A DNA stretch of 64,000 nucleotides from Qipengyuania vulgaris. GTDB lineage: Bacteria; Pseudomonadota; Alphaproteobacteria; Sphingomonadales; Sphingomonadaceae. The DNA lies in contig NZ_WTYC01000005.1 of the NCBI RefSeq assembly GCF_009827325.1, positions 62,001-126,000 of the forward strand. Reading direction: 5' to 3'. Position 1 is the first letter of the stretch; every line of letters begins with the position of its first letter. A model generated the notes under the pieces. The model saw only the letters and a list, made by a program, of their open reading frames with translations, did not search any database and was not told the origin of the DNA. The position numbers were made by a program, and so were the translations under genes. Below, piece after piece: positions 7,983 through 16,939 of the stretch.

Positions 7983-10549
7983 CTCCGACAATGCAAGATG
8001 TCGACCTGTCCAATTGCGATCGCGAACCGATCCATAAGCTCGGACACATTCAGGGTTTCGGCGCGCTGATTGCTGTTAACGCCGACTGGTTCCTGGCGCA
8101 GCGGTCTGCAAACCTCGAACAGATACTGGGAACACAGCAAGAGATAGCTGTCGGCAGCCGCCTTTCCGACGCCATGTCGGATCGCGCCGTCGAACGATTG
8201 CGAAGCGCTGTTGCAGCACTGGTCGATCCCGACCAAGTTGAGCGGCTCTTCGGCGTGGACCTGCTGGGCGATGGGCAACTCTTCGATTGCGCAGTGCACA
8301 CTTCCGGCCATTACGTTATCATCGAACTCGAACGTCATGCCGAAGGCGACGTCAACCGGCAGATCGGGCTGCTGCGGCCGATAATGGCGCGACTGGAAAA
8401 GGTCGAGGGCAGCGAACGCATGCTTGGCGAGGCCGCGCGACAGCTACGCCTTTCGCTCGATATCGATCGGGTCATGGTGTATCGCTTCCATCCCGATCTC
8501 TCGGGAGAAGTGGTGGCAGAAGCCCGGCGTGACGATCTCGAGGCATTCCATGGCCTACGCTATCCGAAGACCGATATTCCTGCGCAGGCACGCGAACTCT
8601 ACAAGCGCAACCGATTCCGCATAATCAGTGATGTCGAGGAAGACCCGGTCCCGATCGAACCCGGTGTAAGCACCGAAGGCGATGCCATCGACCTTTCCAT
8701 GAGTACGCTGCGCGCAGTTTCGCCGATACATATCGAATACCTGCAGAACATGGGTGTTGGTGCGTCGCTTTCCATCTCAATCATTATCGGTGGAAAGCTG
8801 TGGGGTCTGTTTGCGTGTCACCACTATTCCGCAAAGGTCCTGCCCTATTCGCAGCGAACCGCGGCCGAGCTGTTTTCCGAACTATTCTCGCTGATGCTCG
8901 AACGCGCGTTGTTCCGCGAGCGCGAACAATTGCGCGAGAACGGCCTCAAGGTGCACGACCGGCTGATGCGCGATATCGCGGCCGGCACACCGCTCAGCGA
9001 GAGCCTGCCGCTCCTCACTCCGGTGATTCAGCAGATCATCCCGCACGACGGGGCAAGCGTTTTCGTGGACGACATCTACGATGCGCGCGGCGCGGCGCCG
9101 AACGAAGAAGAGTTCCGCGCGATCGTCCCCAGTCTCAACAGCGCCGCGACCAGCCGCATCCTCGCGAGCGATGCGATTGCCGAGCGCCTGCCAAAGGCGG
9201 AAAGGTTCGCCGAGCGCGCCGTGGGGGCCCTGATCATTCCGGTCTCGCGCACACCGCGCGATTATCTCGTTCTCTGGCGCCGCGGGCTGACCCAGACCGT
9301 CACTTGGGCGGGCAACCCGGATAAACCGGTGGAATATGGCCCGCATGGTGCCCGCCTCACTCCACGCAAGAGTTTCGAGGCGTGGCAGGAATCGGTTGAA
9401 GGCCGCAGTTCGCCATGGACACCAGGCGAACTGCAGGTTGCCGATGGTCTCCGCACGACCTTGCTGGAAATAATCCTCCGCCTGACGGACGAGGCGGTTC
9501 AGGAACGGGCGAAGGCTCAGGCCCAGCAAGAATTGCTGATCGCAGAGCTCAATCACCGGGTTCGCAATATCCTCAACCTGATCCGAGGGCTCATCAACCA
9601 ATCGCAGCGTGAAGCCGGAACGATCGAGGAATTCTCCGACATCGTTGGCGGGCGGATTTCAGCGCTCGCAAGCGCCCACGACAATATAACCAAGGGGAAC
9701 TGGTCTCCCGCCCCGCTACGCGAACTGATCGACACCGAGGCCCATGCTTATCTGACGGATAAGAATGATCGCCTCATCGTCACCGGCCCCGAAGCCATGA
9801 TTGCGCCCGAGGCCTATACGGTCCTTGCGCTGGTGATCCACGAGATGATCACGAATTCCGCCAAATATGGCTCCTTGTCGGACAGTACCGGTAGGCTAAC
9901 GATCGACATCGTCCAGAATACCGACACCTCGCTGAACCTGCTTTGGCGTGAAAGCGGCGGGCCACCGGTCAAGCCGCCAAGCAGGCGGGGTTTCGGATCA
10001 ACCATAATCGAACGATCGATCCCGTTCGAACTGGGCGGCGATGCCAAGGTGGAATACAAGCTCTCGGGCCTCGAAGCGGAGTTCTGCGTACCAGTGCGTT
10101 ATATCTCCTGGCGCGGTGCCAACAGCACAGGAAGGGCAATGAAAACAAATAGTTCAAATGAAAAACCGCATACCACCAACCTTCCGAAGCGCGTTCTTCT
10201 CGTCGAAGACAGCATGATCATCGCGCTCGATACGGAAGACAGCCTGCGCGAGCTTGGCGTGGATACGGTGACAGTGGAAAGCACCGTATCGGGGGCGCTG
10301 AACTCGCTCCAGAAAGCCACGCCGGAAATGGCCATCCTGGACTACAATCTCGGCAATGAGAGCAGCGAGCGGGTCGCAGAAGAACTCGCGCGATCAGGAA
10401 TCCCGTTCTGGCTTGCCACCGGTTATGGCGAGATGGCCGACCGGGTGGAGGAACTCGGAGCGTCTGGCTTGCTGACCAAGCCCTACGGTAAGGATGACCT
10501 CCTCAATATTCTGACGCAGACGGGTTCTGGAGAAGCGGCGAAGGATTAG
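7979..10549 (+). CDS. bphP: bacteriophytochrome with HWE histidine kinase and receiver domains
   Basis: The 856-residue red/far-red photoreceptor contains, in order, PAS (about 1-115) with chromophore-binding Cys13 in SNCDREPIH, GAF (about 135-310) with KTDIPAQAR, SPIHIEYLQNMG and ACHHY, PHY (about 320-500) with the tongue motif PRKSF at 462-466, an HWE-type kinase with phosphoacceptor His526 (ELNHRVRN), N-box HEMITNSAKYG and the W656-x-E658 signature, and a C-terminal receiver with phosphoacceptor Asp788 (AILDYNLG) and LTKPYG. It is translationally coupled to the heme oxygenase gene. The 3' end overlaps the convergent manA by about 47 bp. Having the receiver on the same chain suggests intramolecular phosphotransfer; no separate regulator gene is adjacent. 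Confidence 0.95.
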   Translation: MTPTMQDVDLSNCDREPIHKLGHIQGFGALIAVNADWFLAQRSANLEQILGTQQEIAVGSRLSDAMSDRAVERLRSAVAALVDPDQVERLFGVDLLGDGQLFDCAVHTSGHYVIIELERHAEGDVNRQIGLLRPIMARLEKVEGSERMLGEAARQLRLSLDIDRVMVYRFHPDLSGEVVAEARRDDLEAFHGLRYPKTDIPAQARELYKRNRFRIISDVEEDPVPIEPGVSTEGDAIDLSMSTLRAVSPIHIEYLQNMGVGASLSISIIIGGKLWGLFACHHYSAKVLPYSQRTAAELFSELFSLMLERALFREREQLRENGLKVHDRLMRDIAAGTPLSESLPLLTPVIQQIIPHDGASVFVDDIYDARGAAPNEEEFRAIVPSLNSAATSRILASDAIAERLPKAERFAERAVGALIIPVSRTPRDYLVLWRRGLTQTVTWAGNPDKPVEYGPHGARLTPRKSFEAWQESVEGRSSPWTPGELQVADGLRTTLLEIILRLTDEAVQERAKAQAQQELLIAELNHRVRNILNLIRGLINQSQREAGTIEEFSDIVGGRISALASAHDNITKGNWSPAPLRELIDTEAHAYLTDKNDRLIVTGPEAMIAPEAYTVLALVIHEMITNSAKYGSLSDSTGRLTIDIVQNTDTSLNLLWRESGGPPVKPPSRRGFGSTIIERSIPFELGGDAKVEYKLSGLEAEFCVPVRYISWRGANSTGRAMKTNSSNEKPHTTNLPKRVLLVEDSMIIALDTEDSLRELGVDTVTVESTVSGALNSLQKATPEMAILDYNLGNESSERVAEELARSGIPFWLATGYGEMADRVEELGASGLLTKPYGKDDLLNILTQTGSGEAAKD

Positions 10550-11339
10550 CGATCAGAAGACAGCGCAGGTTGTGAGAAAAGTCTATGCGCTCCGGACAAT
10601 CCGCCCAGCCCGCAGCGCCCGGTTCAATTTGAGCGCCGTTGATCGAACAACTGCCATCGATGGGTAATACCTGAACTGCCCCTCGAAGGCGCGCCTGCAA
10701 ATCCCGCGACGGGTTGCCTGTACATTGGGCGAGGAGAAAGTGAGGTCCCTCAATCAGGATCTGTTCGCTGGCCGGGTCTATCCGTCTACGGAATTCGGGC
10801 GGGTGGGGAACACGTCGGATGGAGGCCATAGCTTCGTCGAGATTTAGCGGTCTGCCCCGCCCGTAATCATAGAGTCGATGAGTAATGTCGGTGTTTTGCT
10901 GGATTTCGATCAGAGTTAGTCCCGCCCCCATAGAATGCACCGTGCCTGCCGGGACATAGATGAAATCGTTCACTTTCACGTCGATCCAATTTAGCATCTC
11001 CATGATCGATCCATCCAGCGCTCCCCTCCGGATCGCGTCTGCATCAACTCGTGTCTCAAAGCCCACGGCGAGGCGCGCACCCGGCTCGACTTCGGTCACC
11101 ATCCAGCATTCGTCCTTCCCAATGCCGGTTGGGCTATTCTCCGCAGTCGGGTGGACCTGCACCGAAAGACGCTCTTCCGTGAACAGGTATTTTGCGAGAA
11201 TATCGGAGAGCGGTTCCGGCCGTTCAAACCAGATTTCGCCGACCGGTTCCTTCACGGGAGACGCAAACACCGCAGGGAGATTGCAACGGCCCCATGGCTT
11301 AACCAGCGCGGTTGTCTTAAGAATCCCGCCGCCCGTCAC
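10503..11339 (-). CDS. manA: class I mannose-6-phosphate isomerase
   Basis: This enzyme interconverts fructose-6-phosphate and mannose-6-phosphate using zinc. The 278-residue protein has the cupin metal-site blocks LSVQVHPTAENS and KDECWMVTE and later VPAGTVHSMGAGLTLIEIQQ, typical of type I isomerases. Its start overlaps the stop of the upstream guanylyltransferase gene by 4 nt (ATGA), so manC and manA form one unit leading toward GDP-mannose for surface polysaccharide or glycolipid. The two functions are one fused protein in many bacteria but separate here. Confidence 0.88.
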   Translation of the reverse strand: MTGGGILKTTALVKPWGRCNLPAVFASPVKEPVGEIWFERPEPLSDILAKYLFTEERLSVQVHPTAENSPTGIGKDECWMVTEVEPGARLAVGFETRVDADAIRRGALDGSIMEMLNWIDVKVNDFIYVPAGTVHSMGAGLTLIEIQQNTDITHRLYDYGRGRPLNLDEAMASIRRVPHPPEFRRRIDPASEQILIEGPHFLLAQCTGNPSRDLQARLRGAVQVLPIDGSCSINGAQIEPGAAGWADCPERIDFSHNLRCLLIANPSPLLQNPSASEY

Positions 11340-12358
11340 TTCCCCTTGGCCCCTCCAAGTTTGGCGACGCCCGCTGCCGAGCCGCGCGCGATTACCAGGA
11401 TTTCATCTCCATCGACCACGATTGTGACATCCCGCAGACCGACCGCTGAAACCCCGGGGCCGTCGCTCTGGATCATGACTCTGCGGCAGTCGATCAATTC
11501 GGCTTCCTTTGCCGCTACGATGTTGCCCTCTTCGTCGGCGCGGCGGATCGCTGCCAGGGCATCCCAATTGCCTATGTCCGACCAGCCCATGTCCGCGGCG
11601 ATCACTGCAGCGCGATCGGTATGTTCCATGAGCGCGTAATCCACGCTCTCCGCTTCGATAGAGAGAAACTCCGCAGCCGCAGGATGGAAGATCGAACCCG
11701 TGTCCGTCCCGTTCTTGGTGGATGATCTTACCTGGCGAACCATCGCGGGACGATGCCGCTCCAATTGGGTTAGGTAGTCGCCAGCCCGCAACACGAAGAT
11801 CCCGGCGTTCCACACAAAGCCGCCACGGCTGAGATAGTCGCGCGCCGCATCTGCGTCCGGCTTCTCAATGAACCGTGCGACGCGGCTCCCGGACCGCAAG
11901 CTTTCGCCCATTTCGACATAACCATAGCCCGTTTCGGGTCGGTCGGGCGTGACGCCAAGGCATACTAGCCAGCCTTCCTGCGCAAGCGCTCCGGCCTGAT
12001 CGACCGCGCGAACCAGCGAAGCCTCATCGGCGATATGGTGATCGCTGGGACAGACGAGCATAATGCTTTCCGGCGGAAGGCGCGCCGCCGCCAGCGCGAT
12101 CGCAGGAGCCGTATTGCGGGCAGCCGGTTCGACAATCAGCGAATGGGAGCCAGCCTGATCGGCAACGAGGCTCGCATGCGCTTCCCCTGCGACTACGATC
12201 GGTTCAGCAAACCGCGAGCGGTCGGCAACGCGATCGAGTGTTTGCTGGAAGAGCGTGCGATCCCCGAGCAGATTGAGGAACGGTTTGGGCCGCTCGGGCC
12301 GGCTAAGCGGCCACAGCCGTGTACCAGAACCGCCGCACAGGATCACCGGCTGTATCAA
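11336..12358 (-). CDS. manC: mannose-1-phosphate guanylyltransferase
   Basis: The 340-residue protein makes GDP-mannose from GTP and mannose-1-phosphate. The nucleotidyltransferase signature GGSGTRLWPLSRPERPKPF is at residues 9-27, followed by EPAARNTAPAIALAA, CPSDHH, FIEKPDA, GFVWNAGIFV and a final MGWSDIGNWDAL block. It lacks the C-terminal isomerase domain of bifunctional ManC/AlgA, a gap filled by the coupled manA gene immediately downstream. No phosphomannomutase gene is in the window. Confidence 0.92.
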   Translation of the reverse strand: MIQPVILCGGSGTRLWPLSRPERPKPFLNLLGDRTLFQQTLDRVADRSRFAEPIVVAGEAHASLVADQAGSHSLIVEPAARNTAPAIALAAARLPPESIMLVCPSDHHIADEASLVRAVDQAGALAQEGWLVCLGVTPDRPETGYGYVEMGESLRSGSRVARFIEKPDADAARDYLSRGGFVWNAGIFVLRAGDYLTQLERHRPAMVRQVRSSTKNGTDTGSIFHPAAAEFLSIEAESVDYALMEHTDRAAVIAADMGWSDIGNWDALAAIRRADEEGNIVAAKEAELIDCRRVMIQSDGPGVSAVGLRDVTIVVDGDEILVIARGSAAGVAKLGGAKGK

Positions 12359-12417
12359 CTTGCGCCCTACCCCAATAATTTCGGTCGGCCAGTCGTTAGC
12401 TGGCTGAGGGCTTCCTG

Positions 12418-13143
12418 TCAGTTGAAGAAGCGCTGCTGGTAAAGGAAGACTGCCGCCACCGGATTGCCCTGGGCATCGCGCGCAGGTTCAAAGCGGATCT
12501 GCTCATAGGACAGGCGGCAGACCACGGCATCCGTTTCGGGAAAGGGACTCGGACGGTGAACCGAACACGCCGTGACGCGCCCTTCCGCCGAGACCAACAG
12601 CCTTACGATAACCGATTCCCCGATACGCGCCTGACGCCCGCCCGGCGGAATGGGAAAGGCGCGAACATCTGTGATGGTGCGTGTCAGGACAGGTTTGGTC
12701 GCTGCCACACCGCTTTGTCCGCCGCCGCCGCGTCCGGCCCCTGTTCCTTCGCCGCTCCCCGCCGCGCCGGTGCCTTCGCCCGATTGCGTAGCACCCGAGG
12801 TGGTGGCGGTGCCAGTTGATGACGCGCGCGGAACGGGGCGTTCTGGCCTTAGGGTTTGCCGGGGGGTTGGTGCCGTGATGGGCTGCGGCACTGCCTCCTC
12901 ACCCGGATCGCCCTGCGCGCCCTCATCGGGCTGCGGCTCGACCACCGGCAATTCTTCCTCCGGTGTGGTGACCGTCACGGTGAAGGCCGAGACGAAAGAT
13001 CGCTCCACACTGGCGATTGATTGCGGGGCGAGTGCACGGGCCAGTCCGTAAAGAACAGCCAAGTGGAGCAGCACGATCAAGGCGATCACCCACGGGTTCG
13101 GACGCCGCTTGATTGTGCTGAAGCTTGTTGCAGGTTCGGCCAT
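12418..13143 (-). CDS. TonB-like energy transduction protein
   Basis: The product (about 241 residues) has one N-terminal membrane anchor (WVIALIVLLHLAVLYGLA), a long Pro/Glu then Gly/Ser-rich periplasmic linker, and a C-terminal TonB-type domain (PGGRQARIGESVIVRLLVSAEGRV and a final FEPARDAQGNPVAAVFLYQQRF segment). It should couple the proton motive force through ExbB/ExbD to outer-membrane receptors; exbBD are not in the window. It lies next to a TonB-dependent receptor on the same strand but is separated from it by a strong terminator. The start is uncertain (13143, 13167 or 13182). Confidence 0.85.
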   Translation of the reverse strand: MAEPATSFSTIKRRPNPWVIALIVLLHLAVLYGLARALAPQSIASVERSFVSAFTVTVTTPEEELPVVEPQPDEGAQGDPGEEAVPQPITAPTPRQTLRPERPVPRASSTGTATTSGATQSGEGTGAAGSGEGTGAGRGGGGQSGVAATKPVLTRTITDVRAFPIPPGGRQARIGESVIVRLLVSAEGRVTACSVHRPSPFPETDAVVCRLSYEQIRFEPARDAQGNPVAAVFLYQQRFFN

Positions 13144-13186
13144 GGATTGAGAACAGGGTAACGCCATTCGCCGTTCCCGCAAACGA

Positions 13187-13214
13187 AAAGGGCAGCCCCG
13201 AAGGACCGCCCTTT
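13187..13214 (-). terminator. rho-independent terminator after the TonB-dependent receptor gene
   Basis: A 12-bp stem (AAAGGGCGGTCC on the minus strand, including two G-T pairs) closes a TTCG tetraloop and is followed on the minus strand by TCGTTT. It lies 20 bp past the receptor stop codon and before the tonB-like gene. Confidence 0.85.
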
Positions 13215-13233
13215 CCTGTCTTCTATTTTGCTA

Positions 13234-15756
13234 TCAGAACCCGAAAATCAGCGAAAGGCTGGCCGCGCGAGGCGGGCCGATCTGGACAAACGGCAGACTG
13301 CCGCGATCCAGCGAACCGCCAAAGCCACCGACGTAAAGCTCGTCGAACAAGTTGGTGACGTTCAACTGAATGGCAGCATCGTCGCCGAACGGTGTTTCGC
13401 CGATGTTCCAGCGCACGTCGAGATCGACCAGCGTGTACCCATCCACTTTGGCAAAATCGAGGCCGGTAGGTGCCACATTCTCGTCGTTAACGTAACGCTC
13501 GCCGGTGTGCTTGACCTGAGCACCGACTTCAACAGAGCCGAAGCTCAGCTGACCACGGGCGCCGACCGACCAGAGCGGTGCACCGCTCTCACGCTTTCCA
13601 CCGAGCTCGATGGTTTGACCGTCACCCACGAGGTCGTTTTTGATTTCGGATTCGGTGATCGAACCGAAGACATAGAGCAATGCGTTGCTGGTCGGACGCC
13701 ATGCTACCGAGCCATCGACGCCATACTTGTCAACGCGGCCCAGGTTACGGAAGATGACCGTATCTTGGATTGGGTCGTAAGCGGTGGCGAGACGGTTTTC
13801 GTACATGGTGTAGTAACCGGCCAGCTGGGCTTGGATCTGCCCGCTCTGGAAGCGCAGGCCAAGGTCGAAGCTGTCGGTCGTTTCCGGAACTGGCTGGACG
13901 CCGGGCGTGTCGGCCGGGAAATACAGCGAAGCATAAAGCGGGTCGGTGCCGGGGACGGATAGACCCTTCGCGTAGTTACCGAAGATCGAAGCATCACCGA
14001 GAGCATAGGTGAAGCCGACGTTCGGCAGGATCTCGTCATACTCGTAGGTGCGCGACTGTGGCGGGGCATAATCGGGATTGGCCGCTTCATAAGCAGTCGT
14101 GTCCTGATCACCCAAGCAGTCAATGAATCCGCGACCCGCGTCCGGTGTTGTGGTGAAGCAATTCTGGTTGAGTTCACGCGTGAAGAACGGTGCACGAAGA
14201 CCGAGTACTGCCGTCAGATTGCCGAACTCGCCGCGATACTCACCCGAAACCTGATGCAGGATCGCATAGGAAAGACGGTCACGCTTGTTGAGCGCGAACC
14301 CGTCAGAGGTGAGCAGCGGGTCGTTGACGGGGAAAACGTCATTCGGCTCCCCATTGTTGCGGAGGAAGGTGGTCTCACCGGTCTGACGGTGACGTGCACG
14401 ATCCCACGTATATGCCAAGCGGACGCGGTGTTCAGGGTTCAGTTCATAAGCGAGCGAGGTAATCACGCCATAGCGGCGGGTCTGCGTCTGGCTCGGGTCG
14501 GCACCTGCGATGCTGTCCAGAAGATCCCCGTCGCCGTTCAGATCACGGCCGAAGTAATAACCGCCACCGATGAAGCCGGTGTAATCGACACCCCCGACGG
14601 TGCGGAAGCCTTCGCGAAGATCTTCGACGCCGCCGCCGTTGGCTTTGACGTACTGGAAGCTCGGGTCCACTGTGAGAACGAGGTTTTCACCGAGACTGAA
14701 GCGCGATGCACCACGAATGTTTCCGGTGTTCGACGGATTGTAGCGACGGTCGAAGGTCGATCCACAGTCACCCGAGAAACCGGAGTCGCTGTACTGTTCG
14801 GCCTCGCCGTTTACGCCACCGCCACCAAACAGAGTGCCTGCAGGTAGGGTACACGGATAGTCCTGCTCACCAAGGCCGTTCTGCGTGATGTAGAAGCGAT
14901 CCTCTTTCGTTTCGGGGAACGAATCGAGGCGGAACGAGCCGAAGAAGTTATTGCGATTTTCGTTGTAGTGGCCCGAAACAGAGATGAAGTCTCCGTTGTC
15001 GCCGAGGTCCTGCCAGATGCGGCCATTGACCTGGTTCTTATCGACCTTGCCGTAGTTATTGAACGGGTTGTTGTAGCGGGTGTAGCTGTACGACACGAAG
15101 GCTTTGGTGCCCGAGCCCGTCAAATCACCGGTGTCGACCATACCAAAAGCGCGCATGTAGGCCCGCGAGCGACCAATGTCGTCACCTTCGGGTAGCGTGG
15201 TTCCGCCGGTCATCGTTGCTGTAATTTTGAAATCGTTGCTCGGCTCACGGGTGCGGATATTGATGGTGCCGCCTACTGCCGAGGCCGTCGGACTGTCGAC
15301 ATCGGTTACGCCGAGATTGACGTTCACCGATTCAAGTACTTCGGGGTCAACCTGTTGGTTGGTGTAGAGGGCGTAGTTACCCGAGTCATTGAGCGGAAGG
15401 CCATCGAGGGTCTGCGAGATACGGTCCGAACTGAAGCCGCGGATTGTGAAAGAACCGCCCGACGAACCCCAGGGGTCGTTGTTCTGGAAGCTGACGCCCG
15501 GGACGAGGTTAACGATATCGTTGACCGTCTGGCCGGGACGCTGGCGGCGGATGATCTCTTCATTGAGAACCTGCGTCGCCTTCGGAGTGTCAGGAACTTC
15601 CACGCCGCCAACGCCGTCGAAACGGGCACCGGTAACGACGATTACTTCATCGTCTTCTTCGAAGTCGACCGAGCCGGTGGACTGGGCGAAAGCTGGCGTG
15701 GCTGCCACTGCAGAAAGACCAACCACAGAGGTGGCCAAAAGATACTTGAACTTCAT
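13234..15756 (-). CDS. TonB-dependent outer-membrane receptor
   Basis: The 840-residue protein has a cleavable signal (MKFKYLLATS to AFAQ), a TonB-box-like segment DEVIVVTGARFDG, a plug domain (about residues 50-160, with FTIRGFSSDRISQTLDGLPLN) and a long 22-strand-type barrel ending in a C-terminal Phe as expected for BAM-assembled proteins. It imports an unknown ligand using TonB energy. Sphingomonads carry many such receptors and the neighbours (2OG oxygenase, nucleoside transporter) do not settle the substrate. The ATG at 15756 is preferred over an upstream in-frame start at 15801 because it gives a standard signal peptide. Confidence 0.93.
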   Translation of the reverse strand: MKFKYLLATSVVGLSAVAATPAFAQSTGSVDFEEDDEVIVVTGARFDGVGGVEVPDTPKATQVLNEEIIRRQRPGQTVNDIVNLVPGVSFQNNDPWGSSGGSFTIRGFSSDRISQTLDGLPLNDSGNYALYTNQQVDPEVLESVNVNLGVTDVDSPTASAVGGTINIRTREPSNDFKITATMTGGTTLPEGDDIGRSRAYMRAFGMVDTGDLTGSGTKAFVSYSYTRYNNPFNNYGKVDKNQVNGRIWQDLGDNGDFISVSGHYNENRNNFFGSFRLDSFPETKEDRFYITQNGLGEQDYPCTLPAGTLFGGGGVNGEAEQYSDSGFSGDCGSTFDRRYNPSNTGNIRGASRFSLGENLVLTVDPSFQYVKANGGGVEDLREGFRTVGGVDYTGFIGGGYYFGRDLNGDGDLLDSIAGADPSQTQTRRYGVITSLAYELNPEHRVRLAYTWDRARHRQTGETTFLRNNGEPNDVFPVNDPLLTSDGFALNKRDRLSYAILHQVSGEYRGEFGNLTAVLGLRAPFFTRELNQNCFTTTPDAGRGFIDCLGDQDTTAYEAANPDYAPPQSRTYEYDEILPNVGFTYALGDASIFGNYAKGLSVPGTDPLYASLYFPADTPGVQPVPETTDSFDLGLRFQSGQIQAQLAGYYTMYENRLATAYDPIQDTVIFRNLGRVDKYGVDGSVAWRPTSNALLYVFGSITESEIKNDLVGDGQTIELGGKRESGAPLWSVGARGQLSFGSVEVGAQVKHTGERYVNDENVAPTGLDFAKVDGYTLVDLDVRWNIGETPFGDDAAIQLNVTNLFDELYVGGFGGSLDRGSLPFVQIGPPRAASLSLIFGF

Positions 15757-15884
15757 CGGAGAAGACCCCTTCGTCTCTTCGGATTGAAAAATACGTAGCA
15801 CTGGAGATGCGCCGCCCCGCTAGGCTGGCGATGTTTCGGCAAAGCTATCGTTTTGTGACAGAGTCAAGACAGCCGTGACAGTTA

Positions 15885-15902
15885 TGTGGAGGCACCTCCA
15901 CA
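15885..15902. promoter_or_regulatory. palindrome upstream of the TonB-dependent receptor
   Basis: A perfect inverted repeat, TGTGGAGG-CA-CCTCCACA, lies about 130 bp upstream of the receptor start in an otherwise gene-free 240-bp stretch. It could be an operator for receptor expression. No matching copy was noticed elsewhere, so the function is a guess. Confidence 0.35.
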
Positions 15903-15962
15903 CTTGCCTGGAAACCGCCCGCATTTCAGCTGTTTACCGCTGTTGCAAAAAGCACACAGAAA

Positions 15963-15991
15963 TCAAAAAGTTTACCTATCCTGCCGATAGG
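15963..15991 (-). terminator. weak terminator-like hairpin after the 2OG oxygenase gene
   Basis: Just past the oxygenase stop, CCTATC and GATAGG form a 6-bp stem with a 5-nt loop, followed on the minus strand by TAAACTTTTTGA. The stem is short, so termination efficiency is doubtful. Confidence 0.4.
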
Positions 15992-15998
15992 CCGTGTA

Positions 15999-16928
15999 TC
16001 ATACGAGATTGATCTCGCGCAGACGCTGCATCAGATAGTCGTGACTCGAGATCGGTGCGGGGTGATCGGACGGACTCTCAGGATCGATGCAGGAGGGCAG
16101 AGTTTCGATCACATAATCCGGCCTGAAATGCAGGAAGAACGGCATTGAATAGCGCGCCCGGTATGCCGCTTCGCCATGAGGATTGACCACCCGGTGTGTT
16201 GTCGAGCGCAGTTTTCCATTCGTAAGGCGATCAAGCATGTCGCCGATATTTACCACCAAGGCGCCTGCTGGCGGATCTATGGCCAGCCACTCGCCGTCAG
16301 CAGTGAGCAGCTCCAGCCCCGCCTCCTCCGCGCCCAGCAGCAGGGTGATCGTATTGATGTCGCCATGTGCAGCAGCGCGGATCGCTCCCTCGGCTTCCTT
16401 ACCCTCGATCGGGGGATAGCGCAGGAGACGCATGACCGAATTTCCGTCCTCGACGGTGGGCACGAAAAACTCTCGCGGGAGGCCGAGGTGGATCGCGATC
16501 GCCTCGAGCACACGGGCTCCTGCTTCCTCAAATGCGGCGTAAAGACGGGTGAAGGTATCGCGGAAGCCATCGACCTCGTCCGGCCAGAGATTGTCCGCCA
16601 TGTATTCGGCGAGCGGATGACCATCTGGCAATTCACGCCCCACGTGCCAGAATTCCTTCAGGTCATGCACGTTCGCGTCTTTCGCCTTCTCCGTTCCGAA
16701 GGGGGTATACCCTCGCGCACCGCCTCCGCCGGGAATGTGATAGGCATTCTTCACCTCGTCGGGCAGCGAAAAGAATTCCTTCGACATGGCCTCGGCCCGG
16801 TCGATCAGGTCCTGCGGGATGCCGTGGTCGCGGATCACAGCGAAGCCATACTCCTCGAAGCTCCGGCCGATTTCTTCGGCGACTTCTTCGAGCGGGCGGG
16901 CAATCGAAACGCTGGCAATGTCAGACAT
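15999..16928 (-). CDS. 2-oxoglutarate/Fe(II) oxygenase, isopenicillin N synthase family
   Basis: The 309-residue protein has the DIOX_N region (FEEYGFAVIRDHGIP) and the C-terminal double-stranded beta-helix with iron ligands in AAHGDINTITLL (His-x-Asp) and STTHRVVNP (distal His), followed by an ARYSMPFF block containing the Arg-x-Ser that binds 2-oxoglutarate. Members oxidise small molecules; the substrate cannot be told from sequence. It is 11 nt downstream of the nucleoside transporter gene on the same strand, so a link to nucleoside or base metabolism is possible but speculative. Confidence 0.88.
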   Translation of the reverse strand: MSDIASVSIARPLEEVAEEIGRSFEEYGFAVIRDHGIPQDLIDRAEAMSKEFFSLPDEVKNAYHIPGGGGARGYTPFGTEKAKDANVHDLKEFWHVGRELPDGHPLAEYMADNLWPDEVDGFRDTFTRLYAAFEEAGARVLEAIAIHLGLPREFFVPTVEDGNSVMRLLRYPPIEGKEAEGAIRAAAHGDINTITLLLGAEEAGLELLTADGEWLAIDPPAGALVVNIGDMLDRLTNGKLRSTTHRVVNPHGEAAYRARYSMPFFLHFRPDYVIETLPSCIDPESPSDHPAPISSHDYLMQRLREINLV

Positions 16929-16939
16929 GTGTATTCAAC

